Shown here in pieces: positions 44,424 to 53,506 of a stretch of DNA of 64,000 bases. Source of the stretch: CAIQQQ01 sp037445025 (lineage in GTDB: Bacteria > Pseudomonadota > Alphaproteobacteria > Acetobacterales > Acetobacteraceae); contig JBBILI010000011.1 of NCBI GenBank assembly GCA_037445025.1, forward strand, positions 62,001-126,000, in the 5' to 3' direction. The number at the start of each line of letters is the position of its first letter. The stretch's first letter is position 1. A program made the position numbers and the translations under genes. The notes under the pieces are model-generated. The model was not told where the DNA came from, ran no database searches, and saw nothing but the letters and a program-made list of their open reading frames with translations.

Positions 44424-46326
44424 ACAGCGTCGGCATGAACGGGGCGATGGCGGCGAAGCCCTTCCAGGATTTGCGCGAGGGTGCCGTCCAGCCGGTCTCG
44501 GCGACGGCGGAGAGGCGGGGGAACACCAGACGTTCGAACACACGGCGGTCGCGCATCGGCTCGCTCCAGATGCAGCATTGCACACCGCGCAGGCGGTCGC
44601 GGTGGGCGGGGTCGAAGCCGGTGGTGGGGTCGTAGCGATAGGTATGCTCGACGCTGGAGCAGCCGGCCCAGGCGGCACCGGGCTCCCACCAATCCGGCGA
44701 CAGCGCCATGTCGAGGTAATAGGCCTGGCCGGGGGTCATCACCACGTCATAGCCCGCGGCGGCGAGCCTGCCGCCGATCGCGGTGTCGCGCCAGGCGAAC
44801 ATCAGTGACGCCTCGGTTGAGATGCCGCCGGCCTCCGCCCCTTCCTCCCAGGCGCCGGTCACCCGCCCGGACGCGGCGAGCCTTGCGTGCAGACGGCAGA
44901 GGAAATCGGCCTGCAGCGCGGCAGCCCCCGTGCCGCCGCGTTCGGCGAGGCGGGCGCGTGCCAGCGGCGAGCTGCTCCAGGCATCGTCGGGCACCTCGTC
45001 GCCGCCGACATGGATGTATCTGCCGGGGAACAGCTCCATCAGCTCGTCGAACAGCGTGTCGATGAAGGCCATGGTTCGCGGCACGGCGGGGCTGAGGCAG
45101 TTGTTGGGGAAGCCCTGGGTGGAGCGGTATTCGCCGTTCTCGCCGGGGTCGCGCAGCCAGGAGAGCGCCTGGACGGCGGCGTAGCAATGGCCAGGCACGT
45201 CGATCTCGGGCATGATCTCGATGTTGAGACTGGCGGCGAAGGCCACCAGCGCGCGCAGCTCGGCCTTGCTGTAGGAGCCGCCATAGGGTTCGGCGCCGGA
45301 GCCGAGCAGCGGCGGCAGGTCCAGGCCGTGGCCACGATAAGCGCCTTTGGCGACCAGATCGGGATAGGCCGAGACCTCCCAGCGCCAGGCCTCGTCCTCG
45401 GTCAGATGCAGATGGAACCGGTTCATCTTGTTCCACGCCATGACGGCGAGCAGGCGGTGCAGCTCCGTGATGTCGTAAAACTGGCGGGCGACGTCGAGAT
45501 GCGTGCCGCGCCACGGGTATTCCGGGGCGTCCGCAATGCTGCCGGCGCTGGGCATGCGGGCGCGCGCGGGATCGGCGATGGCGGCGCGCAGCGCCTGGCC
45601 CAGGGTGATCAGGCCGTAGAGGAAACCGCCCTGCCCGCCAGCTTCCAGATGGACCACGCCGGTTTCGTAGCGCAGGCGATAATGCTCGGCGGGCATGTCG
45701 GCCGTCCGCAAGCGGACCTGCAGGCCGGTGGGCGACAGCAGGGTCTCCGCCGGAAACAGCAGCGCTGTGAGCGTTTCGAACGCGGCGATGGCGGCCTCGG
45801 CCTCCGGCGTGCCGGCGCGCAGGGCGAGTGCGGTCGCGAGCTGCGCGCCGCTGACCGAGACGTGCAACGGACGTGGGATGACCGCGATGCCCTGCTCGAT
45901 CGGGCCGTCGGCGTCGCGCAGGTCCAGGCCCAGGATGGGTTCGCCGGGGGCCGGGCCGAAGCTGCAGATGCCGACCGCGACCGGCAGCGTTGTTCCGTCC
46001 GCGGTGATGACGAAGGCGGCGCTGGCGGCGTCGGTCCAGTGGCGGATCGGCTTGGGGGTGGCGCGAACGACAAAGTGCCAGGCCGCACCTGGGGCGAGCA
46101 CGAAGCCGGGCGGCGGCGCCACCTCGTTGTAGTTGGAGATGCTGCGCTGGAGCGTCGCGTTGTCGATGGGCGTTTCGCGGTCAATGCGGCCATGGCCGCT
46201 CCAGGCGAGGGCGAAGCCGGACAGCGCCGTGTCGCAAGTGTTGGTCAGGGTGAAGCTGTAGCGCAGCGCCTCCGTTTCGGTTGCAGGCCAGAATGCGAGG
46301 TCAAGACGCAGGTCTTGCGGGGTCAT
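44416..46326 (-). CDS. Beta-N-acetylhexosaminidase, GH20
   Basis: 636 residues. An N-terminal beta-rich region (1 to about 150) and a GH20b-like domain precede the catalytic barrel, which starts near PEYPWRGTHLDVARQFY. The substrate-assisted catalytic pair is in HVGGDE (Asp then Glu), with the supporting motif KMNRFHLHLTEDEAWR upstream and a Trp-rich pocket segment downstream. It removes terminal GlcNAc or GalNAc from oligosaccharides. No signal peptide is visible, so it may act in the cytoplasm on imported chito- or GalNAc-oligosaccharides. ATG 46326 is chosen over an in-frame TTG two codons upstream. It lies 20 bp after the ABC ATPase gene. Confidence 0.92.
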   Translation of the reverse strand: MTPQDLRLDLAFWPATETEALRYSFTLTNTCDTALSGFALAWSGHGRIDRETPIDNATLQRSISNYNEVAPPPGFVLAPGAAWHFVVRATPKPIRHWTDAASAAFVITADGTTLPVAVGICSFGPAPGEPILGLDLRDADGPIEQGIAVIPRPLHVSVSGAQLATALALRAGTPEAEAAIAAFETLTALLFPAETLLSPTGLQVRLRTADMPAEHYRLRYETGVVHLEAGGQGGFLYGLITLGQALRAAIADPARARMPSAGSIADAPEYPWRGTHLDVARQFYDITELHRLLAVMAWNKMNRFHLHLTEDEAWRWEVSAYPDLVAKGAYRGHGLDLPPLLGSGAEPYGGSYSKAELRALVAFAASLNIEIMPEIDVPGHCYAAVQALSWLRDPGENGEYRSTQGFPNNCLSPAVPRTMAFIDTLFDELMELFPGRYIHVGGDEVPDDAWSSSPLARARLAERGGTGAAALQADFLCRLHARLAASGRVTGAWEEGAEAGGISTEASLMFAWRDTAIGGRLAAAGYDVVMTPGQAYYLDMALSPDWWEPGAAWAGCSSVEHTYRYDPTTGFDPAHRDRLRGVQCCIWSEPMRDRRVFERLVFPRLSAVAETGWTAPSRKSWKGFAAIAPFMPTLYG

Positions 46327-46346
46327 CAGCAATGCTCCGGTGGAAG

Positions 46347-47432
46347 TCAGGCGCCGTGGCCGATGCCCTGGCTGTCGAACAGCATGACGCTGTCGGCCGC
46401 GAAGCTGGCGGCAAGCGGGGTGCCGACGCTGGCCGCGGCGTCGCCATCGAACAGGGCGGAGAACAAGGCGCCGCTGTCGTTCTGCACATGATGGACGATG
46501 GTGTGCAGGCCGACGCGTTCGACCACGTCGGGCAGCAGGGTCAGGCGGCAGGGTCCGTCACCGGGCCGGACATGTTCGGGGCGCAGGCCGATGGTGACGG
46601 TCTGGCCCGCGAGGCTGCCGGGCACGGTGATCGGCAGGGTGACGGTGCCGAGCATGGGGCAGCGCACGGTGGTGGCGTTCGGTCTGGATTCGAGACAGTC
46701 GGCGGACAGGAAGTTCATGCGGGGGTTGCCGATGAATCCAGCGACGAAGAGGTTGGCGGGGCGGTGATACAGCTCCAGCGGCGCGCCCACCTGTTCGATG
46801 CGCCCGGCGTTCATGACCACGATGCGGTCGGCCATGGTCATGGCTTCCACCTGGTCGTGGGTGACGTAGATCATGGTGGCCTTGAGGCGTTCGTGCAGGC
46901 GTTTGAGCTCGATGCGCATGTCCGAGCGGAGCGAGGCGTCGAGGTTGGAGAGGGGTTCGTCGAACAGGAAGATGCCCGGCGCGCGGACGATGGCGCGGCC
47001 GATGGCGACGCGCTGGCGCTGGCCGCCGGAGAGGGTTCCGGGCTTGTGCTGCAGGCGCGGGTCGAGCTGGAGGATCCTGGCCGCGTCGGTGACGCGTCGG
47101 GTGATCTCGGCCTCTTTCAGCTTCTCGACGCGCAGCGGGAAGGCGATGTTCTCGAACACCGTCATATGCGGGTAGAGCGCGTAGGACTGGAACACCATGG
47201 CGATGCCGCGTTTGACCGGCGGCAGGTCGTTGACGCGTTGGTCGCTGATGTAGATATCGCCGGATGTTGCGGCATCGAGTCCGCAGATGATGCGCAGCAG
47301 GGTGGATTTGCCGCACCCTGAGGGACCGACGAAGACGACGAACTCGCCCTGCTCGACCGCGAGGTCGATGCCTTTGAGCACCTGCATCTCGGCATAGGCC
47401 TTGTGCAGTCGAGACAGGACGAGCCGACTCAT
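46347..47432 (-). CDS. CUT1-type sugar ABC transporter ATPase (UgpC/MalK-like)
   Basis: 361 residues. Walker A GPSGCGKST, Q-loop FQSYALYPHMTV, signature LSGGQRQR, Walker B IFLFDEPLSNLDA, H-loop VTHDQ, followed by the MalK-type regulatory OB domain (IGLRPEHVRPGD near 280). It powers the permeases at 48730-50461. GGA lies about 10 nt before the ATG. It is separated from the binding-protein gene by 55 bp that hold a single hairpin of the AT-rich repeat family, so its expression may be lower than that of the upstream genes. Confidence 0.93.
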   Translation of the reverse strand: MSRLVLSRLHKAYAEMQVLKGIDLAVEQGEFVVFVGPSGCGKSTLLRIICGLDAATSGDIYISDQRVNDLPPVKRGIAMVFQSYALYPHMTVFENIAFPLRVEKLKEAEITRRVTDAARILQLDPRLQHKPGTLSGGQRQRVAIGRAIVRAPGIFLFDEPLSNLDASLRSDMRIELKRLHERLKATMIYVTHDQVEAMTMADRIVVMNAGRIEQVGAPLELYHRPANLFVAGFIGNPRMNFLSADCLESRPNATTVRCPMLGTVTLPITVPGSLAGQTVTIGLRPEHVRPGDGPCRLTLLPDVVERVGLHTIVHHVQNDSGALFSALFDGDAAASVGTPLAASFAADSVMLFDSQGIGHGA

Positions 47433-47461
47433 CGTGGTTCCTTTGGAGTGGAAAGTTTTTT

Positions 47462-47485
47462 GGTTCTTTTTTTCAAAAAAGAACC
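47462..47485. repeat. AT-rich hairpin repeat, module B only, within an operon
   Basis: A perfect 11-bp stem (GGTTCTTTTTT/AAAAAAGAACC) with the same flank AAAGTTTTTT as the other copies. It sits between the binding-protein stop and the ATPase start, both on the minus strand. Module A is absent here. Confidence 0.8.
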
Positions 47486-47487
47486 GC

Positions 47488-48708
47488 TTACTTAAACGCC
47501 TCCAGATCCTTCGAGGCCTTGGCCAGTGCATCCGCCGGCTTCGCCTTCCCGGTGACCACAGACTGCACCATTTCGATCATGGTGTTCTGGAATCCCTTCC
47601 AATCCAGAAACAAAGGCTCCGGCCCGCCATAGGCGATGCCGTCGAGGAACGGCTTCCAGGTCGGATCCTTGGCGACCAGCGTTGCCACGCCGGGGACGGG
47701 GCGCAGCGGGGTGAGTCCCTCGTTCAGTTCATAGGCAAACTGGTTATCAGGGCTGGTGATGAACTTGGCGAGGCTGATGGCCTGGGCTTCGACGCCGGTG
47801 CCTTTGAAGACGGCGAGGCTGTCGGTGATCAGCAGGGTGCCGGGGCCTTTGGCTTCGGGGCCGAGCGGCAGCGGGGCGACGCCCCATTTGAACTTGGAGT
47901 CCTTGAGCCGCACCACCGCACCGGCGGAGGCATGGATCATGCCGAGCTTGCCGTCGAGGAAGATGGCGCGGACCTCGTTCTGCTCATAGGCGGTCGGGCC
48001 GTCCTCGGCGTAGGGCACCATGGCGCCGAGGGCGGTGAGGGCTTCGAGGTTGTTCTTGCTGTCGAGCGTGATCTTGTTGTTGGCGTCGATCACGGTGCCG
48101 TTGTTGGTGTACACCCAGTGCAGGAACTGATGCATGGTGTTGTCAAAGGTCTTGGCGACGACGCCGAAGCCGGCGATGCCGGTCTTTTCCTTGATGGCCT
48201 TGGCGTCGGCGAATTCCTCGGCCCAGGTGGTGGGGGGCTTTTCCGGGTCGAGCCCGGCCTTGGCGAACAGGTCCTTGTTCCAGAACAACGCCTTGGTGGA
48301 GAAGGCGACCGGAATGCCCCATTGGGTGCCGTTGAAGGTCACGGTCGAGGGGATGTTGGGGTAGTAGGATGCCTTGTCCGCATCGGTCATCGGCACGGGG
48401 ACGATGAGGTCGTTGCTGGCGAACTGCTTGAGGGTGCGGCTGCCGACATAGGCGAGCGCCACCGGCGTGCCGGCGGCGGCGAGCAGGGTGACCTTGTCCT
48501 GGCACTGGTCCCAGCCGACCGTCTCTGGGGCGACCTTGAAGCCGGGATTGGCCTTTTCCCAGGCGGCGATGTAGGGCGGCCAGGTCTTGTCCATGGAGTC
48601 ACCACAGACGATGAAGCTGATCTCCTTGTCGGCGGCGTGCGCGGCAGGGGCGGCGAAGGCTGTGAGGGCGGCGAGCCCTGTCATGGCAAGTCTGAGACGA
48701 AGCGACAT
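47488..48708 (-). CDS. CUT1-type sugar ABC transporter substrate-binding protein
   Basis: 406 residues, SBP family 1. Signal peptide LAMTGLAALTAFAAPAAHA, then KEISFIVCGDSMDKTWPPYI. Family segments include ALFWNKDLFAKAGLDPEKPP and a Trp/Phe-rich ligand cleft. It captures an oligosaccharide in the periplasm and hands it to the permeases at 48730-50461. The operon context suggests an amino-sugar-containing ligand such as chitobiose or a GalNAc glycoside. Confidence 0.92.
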   Translation of the reverse strand: MSLRLRLAMTGLAALTAFAAPAAHAADKEISFIVCGDSMDKTWPPYIAAWEKANPGFKVAPETVGWDQCQDKVTLLAAAGTPVALAYVGSRTLKQFASNDLIVPVPMTDADKASYYPNIPSTVTFNGTQWGIPVAFSTKALFWNKDLFAKAGLDPEKPPTTWAEEFADAKAIKEKTGIAGFGVVAKTFDNTMHQFLHWVYTNNGTVIDANNKITLDSKNNLEALTALGAMVPYAEDGPTAYEQNEVRAIFLDGKLGMIHASAGAVVRLKDSKFKWGVAPLPLGPEAKGPGTLLITDSLAVFKGTGVEAQAISLAKFITSPDNQFAYELNEGLTPLRPVPGVATLVAKDPTWKPFLDGIAYGGPEPLFLDWKGFQNTMIEMVQSVVTGKAKPADALAKASKDLEAFK

Positions 48709-48729
48709 CTTGTTGGCCTTTCCTGGGCG

Positions 48730-49572
48730 TTATTGCTTCACGGCGCCGGCGGTGAGACCGGCGACGAGATAGCGTTGCAGAAACGAGAAGAGAATCATCA
48801 CGGGCAGGATGCCCACGAAGCTGGCCGCCATCAGCTCGTTCCAGGCCACCTCCTGGCGGCCGAAGAAGGCGAACAGACCGACCGAGAGCGGCATGTAGTC
48901 GGACTTCGAGTTGAAGGTCAGCGCGAAGATGAACTGCTGCGAATACGCGGTGAGGAAGCAGTAGATCGCGACGACGAGGATGCCGGGGGACGCCAGCGGC
49001 AGGATGACGCGGCGCAGGATCATCAGGCGCGAGGCGCCGTCGACCCAGGCGGCTTCATCGAGATCACGCGGGATGCGCAGCAGATAGGCGCGCAGCAGCC
49101 ACACGCCGGTGCCGATCATGAAGGCGGCGCCGGGGATGATCATGGCGAAATAGGTGTTGAGCAGGCCGAAGCCGCGCAGCAGGCGATACAGCGGGATCAG
49201 CAGCACGCCGCCTGAGAACATGTTCACCATCAGAAAGCCGCCAAGCACCGTGCCACGGCCGCGGAATTCGAAGCGGGTGAGCGCGTAGGCGGCGGGGATG
49301 ACGAGGCACAGCGCGAGGATGGTGGCAGCGATGGCGATGACGATGGAGTTCAGCATATAGCGCCACAGTAGCGGCACGCTGCTCCAGATGCTGACGTAAT
49401 ATTCGAGCGAGCCGTTCTCCGGCCAGAACCGGTAGGGCGAGGAGAACAGCAGGGACAGCGGCTTCAGCGAGACCAGGAAGCCTTCGATGAAGGGGGCGAG
49501 GATGAAGAACAGAAACACTGCCATTCCGACATAGAGGCCGAGCTTCTCATACCAGCGGAACCTGTCGATCAT
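48730..49572 (-). CDS. CUT1-type sugar ABC transporter permease (MalG-like)
   Basis: 280 residues with six hydrophobic helices. The N-terminal helix (about 14-35) and the EAA coupling loop DEAAWVDGASRLMILRRVI identify it as the second permease of a sugar importer. It starts one nucleotide after the stop of the first permease and is followed after 21 bp by the binding-protein gene. Confidence 0.92.
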   Translation of the reverse strand: MIDRFRWYEKLGLYVGMAVFLFFILAPFIEGFLVSLKPLSLLFSSPYRFWPENGSLEYYVSIWSSVPLLWRYMLNSIVIAIAATILALCLVIPAAYALTRFEFRGRGTVLGGFLMVNMFSGGVLLIPLYRLLRGFGLLNTYFAMIIPGAAFMIGTGVWLLRAYLLRIPRDLDEAAWVDGASRLMILRRVILPLASPGILVVAIYCFLTAYSQQFIFALTFNSKSDYMPLSVGLFAFFGRQEVAWNELMAASFVGILPVMILFSFLQRYLVAGLTAGAVKQ

Positions 49573-49573
49573 C

Positions 49574-50461
49574 TCAGCCTCTCCAGCTGGCGCGCGAGAT
49601 GCGGGCGATGACGCGGAAATAGGCGATGCAGAACGCGCCGAGACACAGGCCGACCAGCACGGCGCGGGCCGCACCCTCGCCGTAATGGTAGGAGCCCATG
49701 GCGGTTTTATACGTGTCGATGATCATGGTGGTGGTGGCGCCGGACGGGCCGCCGCGGGTGAGGATCCAGATGATGTCGAACGAGTTGAAGGTGGCGATCA
49801 GCGAGAGCAGCGACATCGTCACCATCGCCGGCACCATCATCGGCAGGGTGATGCGGCGGAAGCGGTAGAGGCGGCCGGCGCCGTCAGACCAGGCGGCCTC
49901 GTGCAGATCTTTCGGGATCGATTGGATCGCGGCCAGGAAATAGAACGTCACCATCGGCACGCCGATCCACACATCGGTGAGGACGGTGGCGAAGAAGGCG
50001 GTGTCCTCATGCGCGAGGAAGGCGATCGGGCGGTCGGTGAGGCCGAAGCGCTGCAGCAGGCCCGAGATCATGCCGAACTGGCCGTTGTAGAGCCAGCCCC
50101 ACATGAAGATGCCGATGGCCATCGGCACGATCCAGGGCGGCATGGTCATGACGCGGAACAGCGCGCGGCCGGGGATGGCGGCGTTGAGCAGGCAGGCGCC
50201 GCACAGGCCGATCACCATCTTTGTCGTGACGGAAAGAGCCGTCCAGATGACGGTGCGGATGATGATGTCGCCGAAGCCGCTTCGGAAGATCCTGACATAG
50301 TTGTCCCAGCCCACCCAGTCCGGGATCGGGCGCAGGCTGGCATTGGTGAAGGACAGGTGCACCGTGTCCACCAGCGGCCACGCGACGATGGCGAGCACAT
50401 ACAGCAGGGCCGGCGCCAGCAGGGCAAAGGCGAACAGGCGGGCGCCGAGCGTGGAGGTCAT
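49574..50461 (-). CDS. CUT1-type sugar ABC transporter permease (MalF-like)
   Basis: 295 residues. The N-terminus has LLAPALLYVLAIVAWPLVDT, and the coupling loop is HEAAWSDGAGRLYRFRRITL. TRGGPSGATTTMIIDTY is the usual CUT1 motif before the last helices. It overlaps the Gfo/Idh/MocA oxidoreductase gene by 4 nt and pairs with the MalG-like permease. Confidence 0.92.
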   Translation of the reverse strand: MTSTLGARLFAFALLAPALLYVLAIVAWPLVDTVHLSFTNASLRPIPDWVGWDNYVRIFRSGFGDIIIRTVIWTALSVTTKMVIGLCGACLLNAAIPGRALFRVMTMPPWIVPMAIGIFMWGWLYNGQFGMISGLLQRFGLTDRPIAFLAHEDTAFFATVLTDVWIGVPMVTFYFLAAIQSIPKDLHEAAWSDGAGRLYRFRRITLPMMVPAMVTMSLLSLIATFNSFDIIWILTRGGPSGATTTMIIDTYKTAMGSYHYGEGAARAVLVGLCLGAFCIAYFRVIARISRASWRG

Positions 50462-51621
50462 GCGGCGATCGCCTCGCCGGCCAGGGCTGCGTCGAACCGC
50501 GCCCAGGTCGGGCGCATGTCGATCATCTGGCGGGTGTGGCGGCCCTGGTCCATGGCCATGGCGAGCAGGCCCGCCTCCATCGCCTCGGTGACCGAGACCG
50601 GCAGATCGGCATCGCCGCGCAGATGGGCGAGGATGTCGCGGGCCATCGGCTCATCGGCGCCGTAATGTTTCGAGGGGCCGGAGATGTCGAACGTCGTGTC
50701 GATCAGCTTGCGGCCGGTGCGGGCCTCGTGCACCCAGAGGAAGTTGCGGATGAAGTCGCCCTCGGCCATGCCGTGCGAGCCCACCACGCAGAACCGCCTG
50801 AACTGATCCGGCACGTTCATGTTGGTGTGAAAGCTCATGGCGACACCGTTCTCGTATTCGACCATGGCGGTCTGGTAGTCGACGATGTCGGCATCGCTGT
50901 CGAACACGCGGTCGGTGCCCATCCAGCCTGACGGCTTGCGGTGATAGACCTCCATGTCGTTGATGCCCTGGCTGGTGGGGGCATGGAGCGGGATGAAGCT
51001 CTTGCGGCCGCCGAAGCTTGCCACCAGACGCGGCCGGCTGCCGACGACGCCGTTGTAGAGATCGAGATCGTGGCAGCATTTCTCCAGCATGAAGCTGCCG
51101 GAGAGCTTCTCGTAGCGCCGCCAGTCGCGCATGAAGAAGGCGCCGTGATAGGGCTGGATATGCTCGGACGCCTCGATCGAGACGACGGTGCCGAGCATGC
51201 CTTGCGCCTGTGCCGCCCGCAGCGCCGCGTAGAGCGGGGAATAGCGCAGCACGAGGCCGACCATCACCCGGTCGGAGCCGTGCCGGGCGATGAGCCGGGC
51301 CAGAGCGATGGTCTCGTCCTCGGTGGCGACGACCGGCTTCTCGGTGAACACGCGCACGCCGTGTTCGAGGGCGATGCGGATATGCTCGAAATGAAACACG
51401 TTGGGCGAGCCCACCATCAGCAGGTCGAGCCCGGCCTGGTCCAGCATCGCCTCGAGCGAGGGATAGGATGTGCCGGCGGAGATGCCCTGCTCGGTCATGG
51501 TCTCCAGACCCGCCGGCGCGTCGTCGACATGGCCGACCACCTTGAAGTCCGGGCTCACCGCGCTGAACACGGTGGCGAGGTAGCCGAGACGATAGCCCAG
51601 TCCGATGATTCCGACCTTCAT
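50458..51621 (-). CDS. Gfo/Idh/MocA-family oxidoreductase
   Basis: 387 residues. An N-terminal Rossmann fold (VGIIGLGYRLGYLA), the nicotinamide-site motif FTEKPV (about residue 95) and the substrate-domain motif LEKCCHDLDLYN place it in the sugar/inositol dehydrogenase-like family. It is longer than the typical 330-350 residues. It could oxidise a sugar hydroxyl group or act as an NAD-dependent glycosidase-like enzyme, since some members remove N-acetylhexosamines by transient oxidation. It overlaps the permease and SIS-isomerase genes by 4 nt each. Confidence 0.87.
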   Translation of the reverse strand: MKVGIIGLGYRLGYLATVFSAVSPDFKVVGHVDDAPAGLETMTEQGISAGTSYPSLEAMLDQAGLDLLMVGSPNVFHFEHIRIALEHGVRVFTEKPVVATEDETIALARLIARHGSDRVMVGLVLRYSPLYAALRAAQAQGMLGTVVSIEASEHIQPYHGAFFMRDWRRYEKLSGSFMLEKCCHDLDLYNGVVGSRPRLVASFGGRKSFIPLHAPTSQGINDMEVYHRKPSGWMGTDRVFDSDADIVDYQTAMVEYENGVAMSFHTNMNVPDQFRRFCVVGSHGMAEGDFIRNFLWVHEARTGRKLIDTTFDISGPSKHYGADEPMARDILAHLRGDADLPVSVTEAMEAGLLAMAMDQGRHTRQMIDMRPTWARFDAALAGEAIAA

Positions 51622-52571
51622 GGCGTGAGCACAACCTTGTTGAGATGACGGGGAGCGGTGGAATCCAGCCCCCGCGCCCGCGCCACACGCTCGCCCAGGA
51701 TCTGCAGCGCCGGCAGCACCACCAGGCCACGGGTCAGGGGATCGGGCGGCAGGTCGAGCGTCAGGCTGCCGGGGCCGCCGAAGCCCACCACGAAGGCGCC
51801 CAGCGTCTGCAGTTCGCGCGCCAGCTTCGCCTCCTCGTCCGCCGTGTCAGGATGATACAGGAGCACAACAAAGGAGCCCTCATCAATCAGGCTGATCGGG
51901 CCGTGGCGATATTCCAGCGGGTGATGCGCCTCGGTGTGGCTGAGGCTCATCTCCTGCAGCTTCAGCGCGCCTTCACGGGCGATGCCGTACAGCGCGCCGC
52001 CGCCGAGCAAGACGAAATGGTCGCGGCCCGCCAGTGCTGTGCCGAGGCGCTCGTCGAAGTCCTGCATGATGGCATCGGCGGTGTCGGCGATGCTGCCCGG
52101 CACGGAGAGGCCTGCGAAGCGCAGGCCCATCAGCAGCAGCAGGCTGGCGCTGGAGGTCATCACGATGTCCTCCTCGGGATGGGTTTCGGCGAACACCACC
52201 TGGTCGGCATGGCGGGTGAGCGCGCTGCCGGCGGTACAGGTGAAGCCGGTGACAGTGAGGCCGGCCGCGCGGCTGACGCGGGCGGCGCGGACGGTCTCGC
52301 TCGATTCGCCGCTGCGCGAAATCGCCAGCACATGCGGGGCGGCGCCGGGGAGGTAGTCGCCCGGGCGCACCGCCCATTCATGGCCGGGCACGGCGCGGGC
52401 GGCGATGCCGAGATGGCACAGCGTGGCTGCGATGCTGTCGGCGATGTGCACCGAGGTGCCGCAGCCGACGACGGCGTGCGTTTCGCCGTGCCGTGCGGTG
52501 AATGAAGCCGGCGGCGCCTGGCGCCAGAACGGGAACTGGCCGCGGATGCCGCGTTCGGTTGCGTTGATCAT
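51618..52571 (-). CDS. SIS-domain sugar-phosphate isomerase/deaminase (AgaS- or GlmS-C-like)
   Basis: 317 residues containing two SIS domains. The phosphate-binding Ser-rich loops are VGCGTSVHIA and ISRSGESSET; the second half has ALKLQEMSLSHTEAHHPLEYRHGP, the active-site helix and loop of this family. It has no glutaminase domain, so it cannot be a complete GlmS. Deamination and isomerisation of GalN-6-P or GlcN-6-P is the likely reaction. It overlaps the sugar kinase gene by ATGA. Confidence 0.88.
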   Translation of the reverse strand: MINATERGIRGQFPFWRQAPPASFTARHGETHAVVGCGTSVHIADSIAATLCHLGIAARAVPGHEWAVRPGDYLPGAAPHVLAISRSGESSETVRAARVSRAAGLTVTGFTCTAGSALTRHADQVVFAETHPEEDIVMTSSASLLLLMGLRFAGLSVPGSIADTADAIMQDFDERLGTALAGRDHFVLLGGGALYGIAREGALKLQEMSLSHTEAHHPLEYRHGPISLIDEGSFVVLLYHPDTADEEAKLARELQTLGAFVVGFGGPGSLTLDLPPDPLTRGLVVLPALQILGERVARARGLDSTAPRHLNKVVLTP

Positions 52572-53506
52572 GCAAGGGCTTCCTGAGAGGCGAGGGATCG
52601 GGCGAGGCTTGCGGTCCAGTCCGGCGTGACGGGCCAGCCGGCCAGGGCGGCGGCGCGGCACAGGGCGCCGCCGATCGGCGGCAGCGCCGGCGGCACCGGC
52701 GCGCCGAGCCGTGCGGCCATCGCCGCGCGCAGGCTGGGGCTGGCGAACACGCCGCCGGCGAAGCTCCAGGGCGCCGCCGGCAGGGCGATGCGGCGGCGGG
52801 CGGTCTCCACATGGTGGCAGAGCTGATCGGCCGCTTCGCCGAGCAGGGCGAGGCAGACCGGCTCCCCCTGCCCTGCCAGCGTGTCGACCACGCGCGACAG
52901 GCCGGCCACCGACGAGCGCATATGCGGGCGGGTGCTGTGCCAGTCGAGCAGGCCCGCGGCAGGATCGCCGGTGACGCCGATGGCGGCGAGCATGGCATCG
53001 GCCAAAGCGCGTGCCGCGGAGCGACCGTCGAGCACCTGCGACGTGAGGCTCAGCGCGCGGTTGCCGATCCAGTAGGCGCTGCCGTCATCGCCGAACAGGT
53101 GCCCCCAGCCGCCGACGCGGACTTTTTCGCCGTGATGCTCTGCCCAAGCCATCGAGCCGGTGCCCGCCAGGATCAGCACGCCGGTGCCTGCGGGAAACGC
53201 GCCGTCGAAGGCCAGCTGCACATCGTTGTGCACGCTGTGCGGGGCTGGCAGCAGCTGGCCGATCGCCTCCTCCAGCGCCTGGGTCAGCGCCGGCACCTCG
53301 CCGTAGCCGGCCAGGCCGACCGCGCCGGCCTGCACCGGGCCGATGCCGTCGAACAGGGTGGCGAGATGGGCGCGCCACTCCGGCTGGTCGAACGGGTTGG
53401 TGCCGGGCACCGAACGCAGGCATTCGATCCGACCATCGCGCGTGGCCAGCGCCAGCAGCGTCTTGCTGCCGCCGCCATCGACGCCGAGGATCAGGCCGTC
53501 AGACAT
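52568..53506 (-). CDS. BadF/BadG-type N-acetylhexosamine kinase
   Basis: 312 residues of the ASKHA fold: phosphate-1 loop LGVDGGGSKTLLAL, phosphate-2 loop ILAGTGSMAW, and adenosine motif FAGGVFASPSLRAAM. The same family includes eukaryotic-type GlcNAc kinase and proteobacterial GalNAc kinase (AgaK). It probably phosphorylates the imported amino sugar at C6, ahead of the NagA-type deacetylase encoded divergently. It overlaps the DeoR regulator gene by 8 nt. Confidence 0.88.
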   Translation of the reverse strand: MSDGLILGVDGGGSKTLLALATRDGRIECLRSVPGTNPFDQPEWRAHLATLFDGIGPVQAGAVGLAGYGEVPALTQALEEAIGQLLPAPHSVHNDVQLAFDGAFPAGTGVLILAGTGSMAWAEHHGEKVRVGGWGHLFGDDGSAYWIGNRALSLTSQVLDGRSAARALADAMLAAIGVTGDPAAGLLDWHSTRPHMRSSVAGLSRVVDTLAGQGEPVCLALLGEAADQLCHHVETARRRIALPAAPWSFAGGVFASPSLRAAMAARLGAPVPPALPPIGGALCRAAALAGWPVTPDWTASLARSLASQEALA

